Shown here: positions 1 through 14,254 of the stretch, one piece after another | Position numbering within the stretch: the first letter of the stretch is position 1 | Layout of the letters: each line of letters opens with the position of its first letter | Source: Amphirosellinia nigrospora | Taxonomy: Eukaryota > Ascomycota > Sordariomycetes > Xylariales > Xylariaceae | Reading direction: 5' to 3' | Assembly (NCBI GenBank): GCA_004123355.1 | Contig: SCHM01000002.1 | Location: 10,761,569-10,825,568 of the forward strand | DNA length: 64,000 nt | Notes under the pieces: generated by a model | Seen by the model: the letters and a program-made list of their open reading frames with translations, nothing else | The model's database searches: none | Told to the model about the DNA's origin: nothing | Translations under genes and position numbers: made by a program

Positions 1-3000
1 ATATAAATAATATATATAAGGATTTTATTGTTGTTTTTTAAGAAATAAAAATGCGCGTTTTTTTAATAACGGTTTATTATTATTTTATTATTAATTTATA
101 TATATTTATTAAAAATTAAATAAATAAAATAAAGTTTTATTTAATTAAATAAAAAATAAAATAAAATTGTTGTTTTTTATAATAAAATATATATTATATT
201 AGTATATATTGCTAATATTTTTTAATTTATAATTAAAAATAATTTTAGTTAATAATAAGCCGATTAATAAACTATTAATTAATTATTAAATAAATTATAA
301 AAAATAATTAAATAGTATAACTATGCTTAAAATAATTTAAATATTTCGAACTAGCAAATAGTTAATTTATTAAGTTATTATAAAGTAATTTTATTTTATT
401 AAATAATAAAAAAATAATTAACGTACGGCTAAAATATTAATATTTATTTTTTATAATAATATAATTAAAAATAAATTTAAGTTTAAAATATAAATTTAAA
501 TTATATAAAATTATTTTAAATTTAATGTTAATTAGTTTTATAACGATATAATTAAAATAGCTAATATTAAAACTTATATTAAAAGCTATATAGCTAACGA
601 TTTTTTTTTTTATTTTTTATTTAATTATTTTAACGCGTTTATTAACTTAAAAGCTATTTTAAAATATTTTAAAAAATTTATATCGATATTAATTATAATA
701 AAAAAGCTAAAGCTAATTTTTAATTATTTAGTTTTAATTAATATATATTAGCTAAGTTTTTTAAGTTTTAAATTATTTTTATTTATTTAATTAATAAAAT
801 TAAACTTAATAAAACTAAATAAAAAAAAAATTTAAAAATAAGTTGTTTTTTAATTAACGATTAAAATTATATTAAAATATTTAAAAAAAATATTAATTTT
901 AACGTTTATACGAAATATTATTTTTAAATAGTTTATTATTTAATAATAACTAATTATAAATAAAATAAAATTTATAAAAAAAAACGTAAAAGTTTATTAT
1001 TACGATTTTTATTTTTTTATTTTTATTTTTATTTAAATAACTTTTCGTTTTATTTTAAAATTAAATAATAATAATAATAATTTTGCCTAACTATTTAAAC
1101 TTAACGCTAATAAAATATAATAATTAATTTTTAATAGTAAATATTTTAACTATTATTAATAAAAATATATTTTAAAAGAATATTTTTTAAAAAATTAAAC
1201 TTTAATAAATAAAAAACTTAAATTATTATTATTTTAACTATATATAATATATTAAATATTAAGCTAGTAATATATAAAAAAATAAACTTATAATAAATAT
1301 AAAAAAAAAAAATAACTTTAAAAAAATAGCTTTTTTTTTAAAAAAATATTTTTAAAAAATATTATTAGCTATAAAATAAATTTAATAAAAAGTATTTAAA
1401 TAGAAAACTTTTATTATATTTATATTTTATATAATAATAATTTTTTTAATTATAAATAATTTTTTTAAAAATATAAAAATAAATATATATATAAGCGTAA
1501 ACTAATAATTTATAGAAAAAATTATTAAATATTTAATTTTATTATTATTATAGACTTTTTTATTAAAAAAATTATAAAATATAATAATAAAAGCGAAAAA
1601 AATATTAATCGGGTTTTTTATTATTATTAAAATATATAAAAAATTTTTAAAAATAAATTTATAATTATTATTAATTCGATTTATAATATTATTTTAAACA
1701 AGCTATAGTTTAAATATTATAATATTTTACTAGATTATTAATAAAATTATTTAATATTTTTATTTTAGCTATTTTTTAATTATAATATAAAATTATTTAA
1801 TAATAAATAAAATAAATTATAGCTATAATATTTAGCTTATTAATTTAATATTAATTAATAAAATTATAACTTTAAAATTAAAAAAATAATATAATAATAA
1901 TAAAAAAGCGAAATAATGTTTAAAAAATATAAACTAAATATTTATTTTAAAATAATAATCCGGTATAAAAAGATTTCGATAAAATAAATAAATAATATTT
2001 GATTAGTTTTATTAGAACTTATTTTTAAAAAATATAAGCTATGCTTTTTTACGAAAAATATAATTTCGATTTTTATTTAAAAATTTAATAAAAAAAGTTT
2101 TTATATAAAATAAAAGTATTAGTTAGTATAAAAAAAAATTATAAAATATTTAACTTAAATATAATTATTTTTAATATAATAATAAAAAAAAACCGGGTAA
2201 AAAACGTTTATATTATTAATATTAATAAAATTAATAAAATAATTAGAAAATTAAAAAAAAATAAAAGATTTTTTAAAAAAAAAAATAAAAAGTTAAAATA
2301 AAAATATAAAAAAAATACTTAAAAAATATTAAAACTTAATATATATTTTTAGCTAAATAAACTTTAATATATTATTATTATATTATTTATAAATAAACTA
2401 TAAAATAAAATTTATTAAAAGTAAATTTAAAGCTAATTTAAACTATAGTTTTTTATATAAAATATTATTAAACAAACTAAAAGCTATATAAAATTTTTAA
2501 TTAAAAATTATATAAAAGTTTTATTAAACTTAATAATATTTTATATAATATTTATTTTATTTATAAAAAAACAAATAATAGGCTTTATTTTTATATAATT
2601 ATTATAAACTAAATAAAATTATAAAAAAAACCAATATTTATTTTTTTTATTAAAAAAATTTAGCCTATATTATTAAAGCGAAAATTTTATTTAATTTAAT
2701 ATATAATAAATATTTAATTATATTTATATATTATTTAAAAAAAAAATTATATAACGTTTTATATAAAATATAGTACGTATTAATTATTAGTATTATTATT
2801 TAGTTTTATTAATAGATTTTAACGTTTTAATAATATATTAATAATATATTATTTAATTTTTTAAACGATTTTTATAGCGCTTATATAAACAACGTTATTA
2901 TTTATTTAGAAATAATAAAAAAATATATTATTTATATATATTATATATTAAAACGATTAATTTAAGCTAAATTATAAATTAATTTAAAAAAATCCGAGTT

Positions 3001-5587
3001 TTATATTATTAAAACTAAATTTTTAAGTTATATTATTAATATTAAAAAATTCGAATAAATTTTGCTAAAATTAACGTTATATTAAAATAAAAAATCTTTA
3101 TATTAATTAAAACGTATAATTTTTTTAAAATTTTATAACTTTTATTAAAACTTTATTAATATTTAAAATTACGTTATAACGTTTTTAAACTAATTAACGT
3201 AAAAAGCGTATTTTTCGAATAAACTAAAAAATATAAAAATTATTTTATTAGCTTAAAAAAGCTTTAATAAATCTTTTTTATTAAAATATTTCGATTATAA
3301 TTTATTAATAAAAATTAAAACTAATTTATTTAATAGCGTTAGTTTTAATATATTATTATAATATAATAAAACTTAATATTTTATAATATATTTTTCGAAA
3401 ATATTTTATAACGTTAAATTAAATTATAATATTTATAATAAAAATTATTAATATTATATTATATTTTAAAAAATAAAAACTTAAATTAATTAGTAGCTAT
3501 AATAAGCTTTTTTTAATATTTATTAATAATTAAATATTAAAGTTTTTTAGCGAAAAATAATATTTTAACTTAAAATAAGCTAAATAAGTTAACTTTTTTT
3601 AAAATATAATTTTTTAATATTATATTTTTAGCAAAAATAATATATTAATTAATATTTTATTATAAAATAAAAAACCTAACGATATAAAAGCTAAAAAAAA
3701 AACATAACGCTATTTTATAATATTTTAGCCGATAAATAATATAATATAATTAATTTTTACGTAAATAAAGTTATATTAAATAAACTTTATTAAAATATAT
3801 AACAAACTAAATATTTATAAAATTATAATTAATCGAACGAATTTTTAAAAAAAACTATAAAAATATAAATATAAAAATTTACTATTAACGAACAAAAAAT
3901 AATAAGCTAAAAAACTTATAAAAATTAAAAAATAAATTAACTATTTTTATAAATATTTAATTATTTTTAACTTTTTATATTTAAATACGTTTTATTAAAA
4001 AAATATATTATAAATATTTATTATATATTTTAATAAAAATAAACGTAAATTATTACTAAATTATTATAATTAAAACTAAATAAAAATTATAATTATTATA
4101 TAGCGAACTATATAAAATATAAACTTATTAAAATATTTAAAAATAAAATTTTTAATAAACTTATATTTTTTTAATATTTAAATATATATAGCGTTATTTT
4201 TTATTAATTTTAAATAAAATTTAAAAATAAATATAAATATAATAATATATTAATTATAATAAATGCTTAAATAAACAAGCTTAAATTATATTTTATATTA
4301 TAAAAAACCGTAAAATATATTAAAATATACTACGAAAAACTTTTCTAAGTTTTTAAAATATTTATAACTATAACTTTAAACTAAAATTTTAGTTTATTTT
4401 TATTTTTATAAATAAGCTATATAAACTAATAAATATAAAATATATTAATTACTATAAAATATTATAAAACTATAAATAAGCAAAATAATAAATAATATAT
4501 TAATTAAAAATTATATATATAAGCTATTATTAAAATAATTAGTTTAAACATATATTTATTATAAATTATATATAAGCTTTAATTTTATATTTTAATAAAA
4601 CTATTATTTTATAAAATAAAAATAAATTTTTAATATTATTTAATTTCGATTAAAAAAATCGAACTATAAATATAAAACTATAAAAACTTTTTAAAAAAAA
4701 AAACAATTCGAATAAATATATAAAAAAAAAAAAAAAAATAATATAGTTTATTAAATTAGCTAAAAAAACTTACGGTATATTTAAAAACGTATAATTAATT
4801 AAATTAATAAAAGTTAACGTAAACCCGATTTTAACGTAAAAATTATATATTAATTTAAAAAAAAAATAGTTTTAAAAAATAAACCGTTTATTAAATAAAC
4901 TAAACTTTTTATAATATAATAAAAGTTTAAAATACGTAAAAAAATAAAAATACTTTTATACTAAATATTTTTATAATTTAAAAAATATTAAATTATTATT
5001 ACGTAAATTAACTATAAAATATTTAAATAATTTATTACTAGGTTAAAAACAAAAAACTTAAAAAAAAAATAATAAAACTTAAAAATAAAAAGAATTTATT
5101 ATTAAAAAAATATAAATATTTCGATTTTATTATTAAAAGTTATAATACTAAATAAATTAAAAAAGTTAAAATTTTAACGATACGTAATATTTAATAAAAA
5201 ATTTTAAAAATAATATAAAATATTAAAAGATTTTTATAATATAAACTTTAATTTAGCTAAACTTTTAATAAAATTATAAATATAGCTAAAAGCGGCATAA
5301 AAGGACAAATTTAATAAACTATATTTAAATATAATAAAACTATAATATAAAAAAAAATAACGCGAAAAAAAACGCGTAAAATAAAAAAATATATAATATA
5401 TATATATTTAAGTATTATATTAAGCAAAAAAAACTTAAATAATATATAAAAAAGCTAGTATAATATTTAATAGTATAAAAGTTTTATAAAAAATTATATT
5501 AATAAAAACTTAAAGCGATTTTTTTTTTCGCTAAAAAGCAGTTATAATTTCGACCTTAGTTAAGTTATTTTTTTTTTCGAAAAAAAA
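1..5587 (+). mobile_element. Degraded Ty3/Gypsy element, family C (internal region, ends not found)
   Basis: RIP-mutated AT-rich sequence holding the pol remains of a Gypsy-type retrotransposon read on the plus strand; the RT/RNase H part is listed separately at about 2780-3490. I could not identify LTRs or a TSD. The left end may lie outside the window and the right end is somewhere before the MITE relic at 5588. The predicted peptides differ from family A, so this is a separate element. No intact frame exists: Trp and Gln codons have become stops throughout. Confidence 0.6.
2780..3490 (+). pseudogene. Dead reverse transcriptase / RNase H of Gypsy family C
   Basis: Reading the frame that starts at 2876 gives a degenerate but recognisable Gypsy RT. 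The catalytic motif appears as AYINNVIIY, where the family has (A/T)Y-x-DD-(I/V)-(L/I); both Asp codons (2888-2893) now read Asn, as expected for G-to-A mutation. Downstream in the same frame come KKSEF (family KCEF), a T-K-F-L-x-x-I-I segment, and FYNFY-stop-NFI (family F-x-NFYR-x-FI). These are followed by RNase H-like ILLQYNKT and NYNIYNKNY (family NYEIYDKEL). Stops replace Trp, Gln and Arg codons. The gene is clearly non-functional. Family assignment rests on these motif matches made by eye; the outer boundaries are approximate. Confidence 0.72.
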
Positions 5588-5855
5588 TAGTTATAGATCT
5601 ATAAGCTTTAATAGCTATGCCTTACTACTAGCTATAGCACCTATAATCTTTACTTGCAATAATTACTATTCATAATAAATATAGTTATAATAAATAAAGG
5701 CAGGCACTAGTAATAAATACAGCTGCCCTACGCAAGTATTTAAACAGCTGCTTATACTATAAATTTAGACTTTTTTTTTTTTTATTTATTTATAGATTTT
5801 ATAATAATATTATATATGCTAAAGCCTTATCTTTTCAAGTGTGTGAAGCGTAATT
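5588..5855 (-). mobile_element. RIP-mutated copy of the MITE-like element
   Basis: This segment aligns along its whole length to the reverse complement of 20805-21076, with differences that are almost all C-to-T or G-to-A. Conserved anchors include GGCAGGCACT (near 5700), the CAGCTGCxxATACTATA block (near 5750) and TCAAGTGTGTGAAGCGTAA (5835-5853). A clear TSD is not visible here. A short T-rich/A-rich inverted repeat lies just to its left (about 5560-5590). It has no coding capacity and is presumably non-autonomous. Confidence 0.85.
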
Positions 5856-8800
5856 TATAGTAGCTATATATAATTTTTAATATAATAGCTAATAAAAATT
5901 CTTTTTGTTTTATTATTTTTATTTTTATATTTATTTATTATATAAAATTAATTATTTATTTTTTAATAATTAAAATAGTAAATATTTATTTTTTATTTTA
6001 AGCTTTTTAAGCTTTTTATATAGCTATAAAAATATAAAGCTTTAGTTTTTATTTTTATTATATATTTTTTTATTTTTTATATAAAAAGCTAAAAAATTAA
6101 CGTTTTAATTATTAATAATAATAATAATTTATTATTAGTTTATATTTAAATAACGAACTAAGCTAGTTATTTATAATAAAATATAATATATTATTTTTTA
6201 TTATATTAATATTATATATTAAAGAAAAAATACTAATATAAAATATTAAATATAATAATTTTAGTTTTATTTTAAGTTTATTTTTTATTAATATTACTAA
6301 AATAAACTAAGCTAAAAATAACTATTAAAGCTATTTAATTAAACGTTAAACTTTTTAATATTTAAAGTTTATAATTAAAATTAATACTAATAAATAAAAT
6401 ATTAATTATAATAATTTAATTTTTATATTTTTATATATTAAAATTTAAAATAAATTATTAGCTTTTATAAAATATATATAAGTTAGATTAATTATTAACG
6501 CCCGAAAAATAAAACCGGTTTAATTTAAGAATTTTATATAAATATATAAATTTATAATTTTAAATTATTAGTTTTTTTATTAAGTTTTTTTATAAAATCG
6601 ATAAAAAAAATATTTTTATAAAATTACTATATAAAATTATATTTATTTTTTTTGCTAGTTATAAAATAAATTATTATTTACGCCGGGTAATTAATCGAAA
6701 TCTTTTAAATTTTAAATATATATATATTATTAAAAAATTTAAAAAATTAAGCAATATAAAAACTTAGTTTAAATAGCTTAATTATTAAAGCTAAATTTTA
6801 AACTTTAAAAATTAAAAATTATTTAAATTTATTTAAACGAAAGTTTTTATTTTTTAATTTTATTTTTATTAATTTATTGCTAAAGTTTATTTTTTTTATA
6901 TTAAACGAAATAAAATAAAAGTTTTTTAATATAAAAATTTTTTTAAAAAAAAATAATTAAAAAAAAAAAAAATATTAATATTATACGTTTATATATTCGT
7001 TTATATATATATAATTAAAATAAAAGAAAAAATTTTAATTTATTTATTAAAAACGTAGTTAATTTTAAAAAAAGCTATATATATAAAAGATTTAATAAAT
7101 TAATTATTTAATAAAAGTTTATTATTTTTATAATATTATAAAAAAATAAAAATGTTTAAAAATAGTATTTTTTTGTTTATATAATATATTTTTTATAAAA
7201 AAAAAAAAAAAAAACTTATTATTTTAGCTAAAAATTAAATTTAAGATTTTAATATTTTTTAATATAAAAAATATTTTTTATATTTTATTATATAATTTTT
7301 ATTTTTATATATATTATATAAATAAAGTTTAAATAATTTAAATAATAAATATTATTTAGATAAAAATTATAATATTATATTATACTATTAAATTATAAAA
7401 TAATTATAAATATTATTTATTTATTAAATATTATAGCTCGCTTTATATATAGTTTTATTTATAGTTTTTATAAAGCTTTTAAAGCTTTTAATAAACGTTA
7501 AACTTAGCTTTTAAATAAAATTGTTTAAATTTATACGTTATATAATTTATAGTTTATATTTTTAAAGCTTTTAATAAGCGCTAAATTTAGTTTTTAAGCA
7601 AAATTGTTTAATTTATACGTTATATATTTGCTTATAGTTTTTATAAGTTTTTAAAGCTTTTAATAAATATTAAGCTTAGTTTTTTAAGCAAAATTTTTAA
7701 ACTTATATTATATAATATATTATTAAATACTATATTTTAAAGTTTAGTTATTTTTAGTTTTATTTATATTTATATAATTATTTTTAAACTTTAAATAAAT
7801 TTAAAGCTTTTAAAAATAATAAATTATTGCTATAATTTATTTAATTTATTAATTATAAGCTTAATAAACTAAAATAAGCTTATTTATTATTTTATTTAAA
7901 TATAGTTATATAATTAAAAACTAATATAATTATATAAATAGTTATTTGTAATTATTTTTTTATATAATTAAAGTTAAAAGTTTATAATTATTTTATATTA
8001 TTATATAATAAGTTTAAATAAATAAATATTAATATTAATATTATTAATAAGTTTATTAAGCTTAAATAAAATATTAATATTAATTAGTAGCTTTTATTAA
8101 AAAGCTATAGCTAGATTTAAAATAAAATAATTTTCGTACAAGCGTTTTTTAATAAAATTAGCTTTATTTAGTTAAGCTTAAATATAATATATATTTTATT
8201 ATTATATAAAAATATAACCTTAGTTTAAATATAAATATATAAACTACTAAAAAAGTAATTTTTAATATAAGTTTTTTATAAATTTATAGTTTATATTATT
8301 TTATTCGTTCGAATATAATTTTTATACGTTAATTATAATTTTAAATATAAAAATATATATTTATAATTTATTATATTAAACAAATTTTAATAATTAATAA
8401 CTATTAATATTTAATATAATATTAATTTATATTTTTATATAAAAAATAATCTTTAAATTTAATTAATAATTTATTTTATTAGTATATTTATATTAATAAA
8501 TAGCTAATAAATTGCTACTAATAAAAGTATTTTTTTTTATAGTTAATATAAATTATAAATATATTTAAGTTTTATATAATATAAAATATTGTTTTAAAGT
8601 TATAATAGCTATATTTTATAATAGCTAATATAATACTATATTATATAATATAAATAATTATTAATATTATTATATATAAATATTTAATGTTTAAGTTTAT
8701 TATAGCTATCGATAAAAAACTTAGTTAAGTTTATATAAATTTTTTTTTTATTAACGTTATTACTAATAATAAAGCTTAATTTTTAAATAAAACTTTTTAA

Positions 8801-10308
8801 ATATTTTATATAAAATACTTATAAATATTAATTTTTATTCGTATAATATAATAATATAATAAATATTTTATAAACTATTTATATTTTTTTTAGCTAATAA
8901 AAATAAATAATTTTATTTATATTAATTAGTTAGTTAACTTTTAAACTATTTTTTAATTTAAGCTAATATTTTAAAATTTATTATATATTTTTTTATATAT
9001 TTATATAGATGTTTTAACTTAACATTATTAAATTATTTTTAGTTAATATTAAATAATTATATAGCTTTTTATAAAGTTTATGTACGATATATATTATATT
9101 TATTTAATTAGAAAAATTTAAACAAAATATTTAATTAAAGCTTTAAAATAAAAATAAAAATAAATTAAATATTTTATATAATATTTAAAGCTTAAAAATA
9201 ACGCTAAAATATAAATAATTAGCAATTTAAAATAATATAAATTAAAAAATTATAAACTTATTATTATATATAATTTTTATTATTTATTATTAAATTTAAT
9301 TATAATATTAGTTTAAATTATAAAAAATAACTAATATAAAATATTATTAAAACTTAAAAAATAATAATTATATAAAATAAATTATAAAAAATTTATAATA
9401 TTATAAATTTTTTATTATATATTTATCGAATAAAAAAGCTTGCTAATAAAACTAACGTTTAATTATTTTTTTTTTTTTTTTTTAATTTAATATATTTTTT
9501 TATACGATATTATAGCTTTAAACTTTAATATTTAATAATTTATTTTTTATTTTTAAGCTATATAACTTTTAATATTATATTTAATATAAACAAATAAAAT
9601 ATTATAAATATTTTGTTTTATTTGTTTGTTCGTATAAAAATATTAATTTTTTTTAAGATTTACTAACTAATAATAAAAACTTTCGAACTAGCTTATAATT
9701 TTTTATAATAATAGATTTATTTTATATTTTATACGTATTATATTTTATATTATTATTATTATTTAAGTTATATTACTAGTTATTAAAATTAATATATAAT
9801 ATTTAAGAATTATTTTATATATTTAACTATATAAAAAAATAAATAAGCTATTATTTGCTTTTTATAATATTATTATTAAATTATATAGTAATTTTTAGCG
9901 TATATAAGCTAAAAAGTTTAATTTACGATTTTTAATTATACGCTAAAAAATATAAACTAGCGAAAAATTATAGCTATATAGCGCCGGTTATATATAATAT
10001 TATATTTATATTTATAATTATTTTAAAAGTTTTATACTAATAATATTAATTAAAAAATAAATTATTATTATAATATTATTATTTATTTTTATATTATATA
10101 TAAATATTAAATAGCTTATAAAAAAAGGTTTATATAAACTATAAATAAATAAATTAAAAAAAATTATATATTTTTAGTTTAAAGTTAAATTTATTATATA
10201 ATAAAAAATAGTTTTTATAAATTAATAATAGTTTAAATATATTTCGTATAAAGTTTAAAATATTAAGTTAAAAATATTAAAAAATATTAAAAGTATAAAA
10301 AAATTTTA
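5856..10308. other. AT-rich RIP-mutated region, unclassified
   Basis: About 4.4 kb of AT-rich sequence with residual C mainly in CpT and CpG context. I found no LTRs matching families A or B, no TSD pair, and no recognisable transposase or RT motif on either strand. It contains a three-unit tandem repeat at 7464-7720. It is probably one or more decayed transposons, but that is inference from composition only. Confidence 0.6.
7464..7720. repeat. Three-copy tandem repeat, unit about 85-88 bp
   Basis: Units begin near 7464, 7552 and 7637. Each opens with GTTT(T/A)AT followed by an AAAGCTTTTAATAA core, then a TTTAAxxAAAATT stretch and a TTATACGTTATATA-like end. Differences are mostly transitions consistent with RIP. 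The unit is about 29 codons long, so it could be a relic of a repeat protein, but I cannot name a family from the mutated translation. Confidence 0.7.
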
Positions 10309-10313
10309 ATTAT

Positions 10314-10516
10314 TAAAAAAATATTATAAGTTATAAAATAAAGCTTAATTAAAAAAAAAGAATTTATTATTAAATCTACGTAATAAATCTAATAATAAAT
10401 TTTCTAACTAATAGTATGCTAGTTGTTTATTTAAATATAAGTGTTGCTAGGTAGCTTTTTTTATATTTTGCGCAAAAAAGCTATATAGCAATATAAACCT
10501 TTTAAAAGCTTTATTA
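10314..10516 (-). repeat. A0 LTR (left, 3' LTR)
   Basis: 203 bp matching the other family A LTRs. The palindrome around the central TATTAxAxCTACGTAATAxATCTAATA motif and the CTTTATTA end (original TGATAAAG termini in the element's own orientation) are both visible. Confidence 0.88.
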
Positions 10517-12916
10517 AAATACTAAAGCATAAAAAAATCTTTGCTAATTTTAGCAGATTTATTTAAGCTATATTATAATTATAATTTTTTATATAATATT
10601 AAATAATATTATTGTTTATTTTATTTTTTTTACTATTTTGTTTATAAACTATAACTTAAAACTTCGCTAAAAAAAAGCTTAATAAATATAAAATTAACCG
10701 CAAATATATTAAATGCTAAAATAATAACGGTAAAAATATCGATAAAATTAATACCGGAGTAAAAACTTTAGTTATTTTATATAGCTTCTTATAAAAGCGC
10801 TTGCTAGGTTTAAATATACGTAATAACTTTATAAAAAGCTGCTGCTTTTTTTTTTTTTTAGCAATATAAAATAAAAGCTATATTTAAACCAATACTTATT
10901 AATAAATTCTTATAAGTATTAAAAATAATATATTAAATATTAATAGTTATACTTATATTTTTATTTTTTTTATTTAATTAAATAATCGAAATTATTTTTT
11001 TTTTAATTAAAATAATATTTAAATATAATTTTTATTTTATAAACGTTATTTTATTATTATTGTTAAAATATTAATTAGTTTTAATAAGTTTTAATAATAA
11101 TATTATTTGCTTAAAAAAATTTTTATTATTTTTATAAAGTTATAACTATATAATAAAAATAATAAAATATATATAATAATATTTAAAGAAATTTAATTTA
11201 TAAACTAAATTATTAATTTTATATTTAATAATTTAAAGTTTAATATATTATTACGAATATTTTTAAAAAGCTTATTAAATAAATAATAATTATTATATAA
11301 ATAAAAAAAAACTTTATTATTTAGTTTAAATTTTAATGTTTAATATTTATTATTAAAGTATTTTTTTATTATAATAGTAATAAAATTTATAGCTAATTTA
11401 GTATTTTATTATAAATAATTATATAAAAACTTTATATTTTTAAAATTATATATATTTATTTAGCTTTAAATATATTAAAAAAGCTAAAAATTTAAACTTA
11501 AATAATTATTTATATAAAATAAATTATATAGTTTATAAAAATATAAAATTAAAATTTTATTATAAAATAAAAACTATATTAAATTTAGTTTAATTTAAAA
11601 TATATATAATTATAAAAATATATTATAATTTTAATCGTTTAGTTTTTTTTTTAAATAAATTATTTTTTTATAAATAATATATAATAATTATTAATAATTT
11701 AATATTTAATACTTTTTTATATTTTTTTAAAAGTCGGAAATAAATTTATAATTGCGATTAAAAATAATTTTTTTAAAAATATTTTAATTATTTAAAAATA
11801 ATTGTTTAATTAAAACTATTGCTTAGTTTTTAATAATATATTTTATTACTAAAAATTATAAACGTTTGTTTAAACGTATAAAAAAATTATTATTATATAA
11901 TTTTTTTAATTATTTATAAATATTATAATTTAATTAATAAAATAAAATTAATTATAATTATTATATTAATAATATATTTTTAAGTTTAATTAAATATAAG
12001 CTATTTATTAGTTTTTATTTATTATTGCAATTAATATTATATTTTAAATAATATTTATAATATTTTTTAATATATTATAACTTTTTATAAATTAAATATA
12101 GTTTTAAAGCTTTTATTATCCGGTTAAATTTAAAATAATATTTATATATATATATAATTTGTTTATATAATATATATAAAACGTAAAATCGCTTAATTTT
12201 TTTATATTTATTATAAATTAAACTATTTATAATAAAAAATAAATATTTAGTTTTAAAAAAACAATAATATTTTTATTATTATATAGTTTATAAAATTAAT
12301 TTTAGTAAAATTTGTTTAAAATTTTTTTATAATAAAAGTTTATTTTATATTTTAGTTTAAAATTACGTTTAAAATATTATTTATTATTATTTTTATAATA
12401 TATTATTATATTTTATATAAAATTTAATATTATAAGTTTTTATAATTATTTTAATTTATTTTTTAAGTTAATAATATTTATATTATAATAAGCTAATTTA
12501 ACGTATTTAAAATATAATTAAAACGTTTTAATAAATAAAACATTTAAAAGCTATATATATAAATATATAAATAAATTAATAAGCTAATTATTTATTTTAT
12601 TAATAATAAAAATATTTAATAAAGTTTAATTAATAATATTTTTATAGCTAAATAATTTATTAAAATAATTATATAATATTTATTCGAATAAATTATATAT
12701 AAAACTTTTTTATAGCTTATATAAAATATATTATTTTTTGTTTAAAAAAGCTATATTTAATTTTAACTTATAATAAATATTAATTTAAATATATTATTAA
12801 CTATATTTATAAAAAAATATAAGTTTGCCCGGTTTTTATTTAAAATTTAACTTAATATAAAAAACTATAATATTAAAACTTTGTTCGAAATATTTATTAA
12901 TTTATAAATATAAAAT

Positions 12917-13118
12917 TAAAAAAAATATTATAAGTTATAAAATAAAGTTAATTAAAAAAAAAAATCTATTATTAAATCTACGCAATAGATCTAATAATAG
13001 ATTTTTTAACTAATAATATACTAGCTATTTATTTAAATATAAGTATTATTAAGTAGTTTTTTTTTATGTTTTGCGCAAAAAAGCTACTAGTAATACAGAC
13101 TTTTTAAAGGCTTTATTA
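12917..13118 (-). repeat. A1 LTR (left, 3' LTR)
   Basis: 202 bp, heavily RIP-mutated, aligned to the A3 and A0 LTRs from TAAAAAAAATATTATAAG to CTTTATTA. It is immediately preceded by the AAAAT target duplication. Confidence 0.88.
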
Positions 13119-14050
13119 AAATACTAAAGCATAAAAAATTTTTACTAACTTTAATAAATCTATTTAAACTATATTATAATTATAATTTTTTTATATAGTA
13201 TTAGATAATATTTTTGTTTATTTTATTTTTTTTATTTTTATTTATTAATAGCTATAATTTAAAGCTTTAGTAAAAAGTGTTAATGTTAAAGACGTTAAAA
13301 ATTAATATTAGTATTAGAGCTGGAGCTTTAATAATTGCTTTATATAGCTTATTATAAAGGCGCTTGTTTTTCGTTTCTGTTGTTTTAAATATAAGTTTAA
13401 GTATAAATAGTAATTTTATAGAAAATTTCTTTTTTTTTTTAATAATATAAAATAAAAGCCGTATTTAAACTAGTATTTATTAATAAGTTCTTATAAATAT
13501 TAAAAATAATATATTAAATATTAATAGTTATATTTATAACTTTATTTTTTTATTTAATTAAATAATCGAAATTATTTTTTTTTAGTTAAAATAATACTTA
13601 AATATAACTTTTATTTTGTAAATATTATTTTTATTATTATTATTATCGGAATACTAATTAGCTTTAATAGGTTTTAATAAAAATATTATTCGTTTAAAAA
13701 ATCTTCGTTATTTTTATACGATTATAGCTATATAATAAAAATAATAAAATATATATAATAATATTTAAAAAAATCTAGTTTATAAGCTAAATCGCTAATT
13801 TTATATTTAATAACCTAAAATTTAATATATTATTACGAATATTTTTTAAAAAACTTGTTAAATAAATAATAATTATTATTAAATAAAAAAAAAACTTTAT
13901 TATTTAGTTTAAATTTTAATATTTAATATTTATTATTAAAATTTTTTTATTATAATAATAAAATCTATAGCTAATTTAATATTTTATTATAAATAATTAT
14001 ATAAAAACTTTATATTTTTAAAATTATATATATTTATTTAGCTTATAAAT

Positions 14051-14254
14051 TGATAGAGCCCCTAAGGGGTTTATGTTACTAGTGGTTTCTTTGCGCGGAG
14101 CGTAAGGGGAAGCTATTTAGTAATACTTATATCTAAATAAATAGCTAGCATACTATTAGTTAAAAAATTTATTATTAGATCCACTGCGTAGATTTAATAA
14201 TAGATTTTTTTCTTTTAATTAAGCTTTATTTTATAACCTATAATATTCTTTTTA
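14051..14254 (+). repeat. A2 5' LTR
   Basis: 204 bp beginning TGATAGAGCCCCTAAGGGG, with the two internal inverted repeats described for the family. The 3' boundary was set by comparing what follows the 5' LTR (internal sequence) with what follows the 3' LTR (target duplication). Confidence 0.92.
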
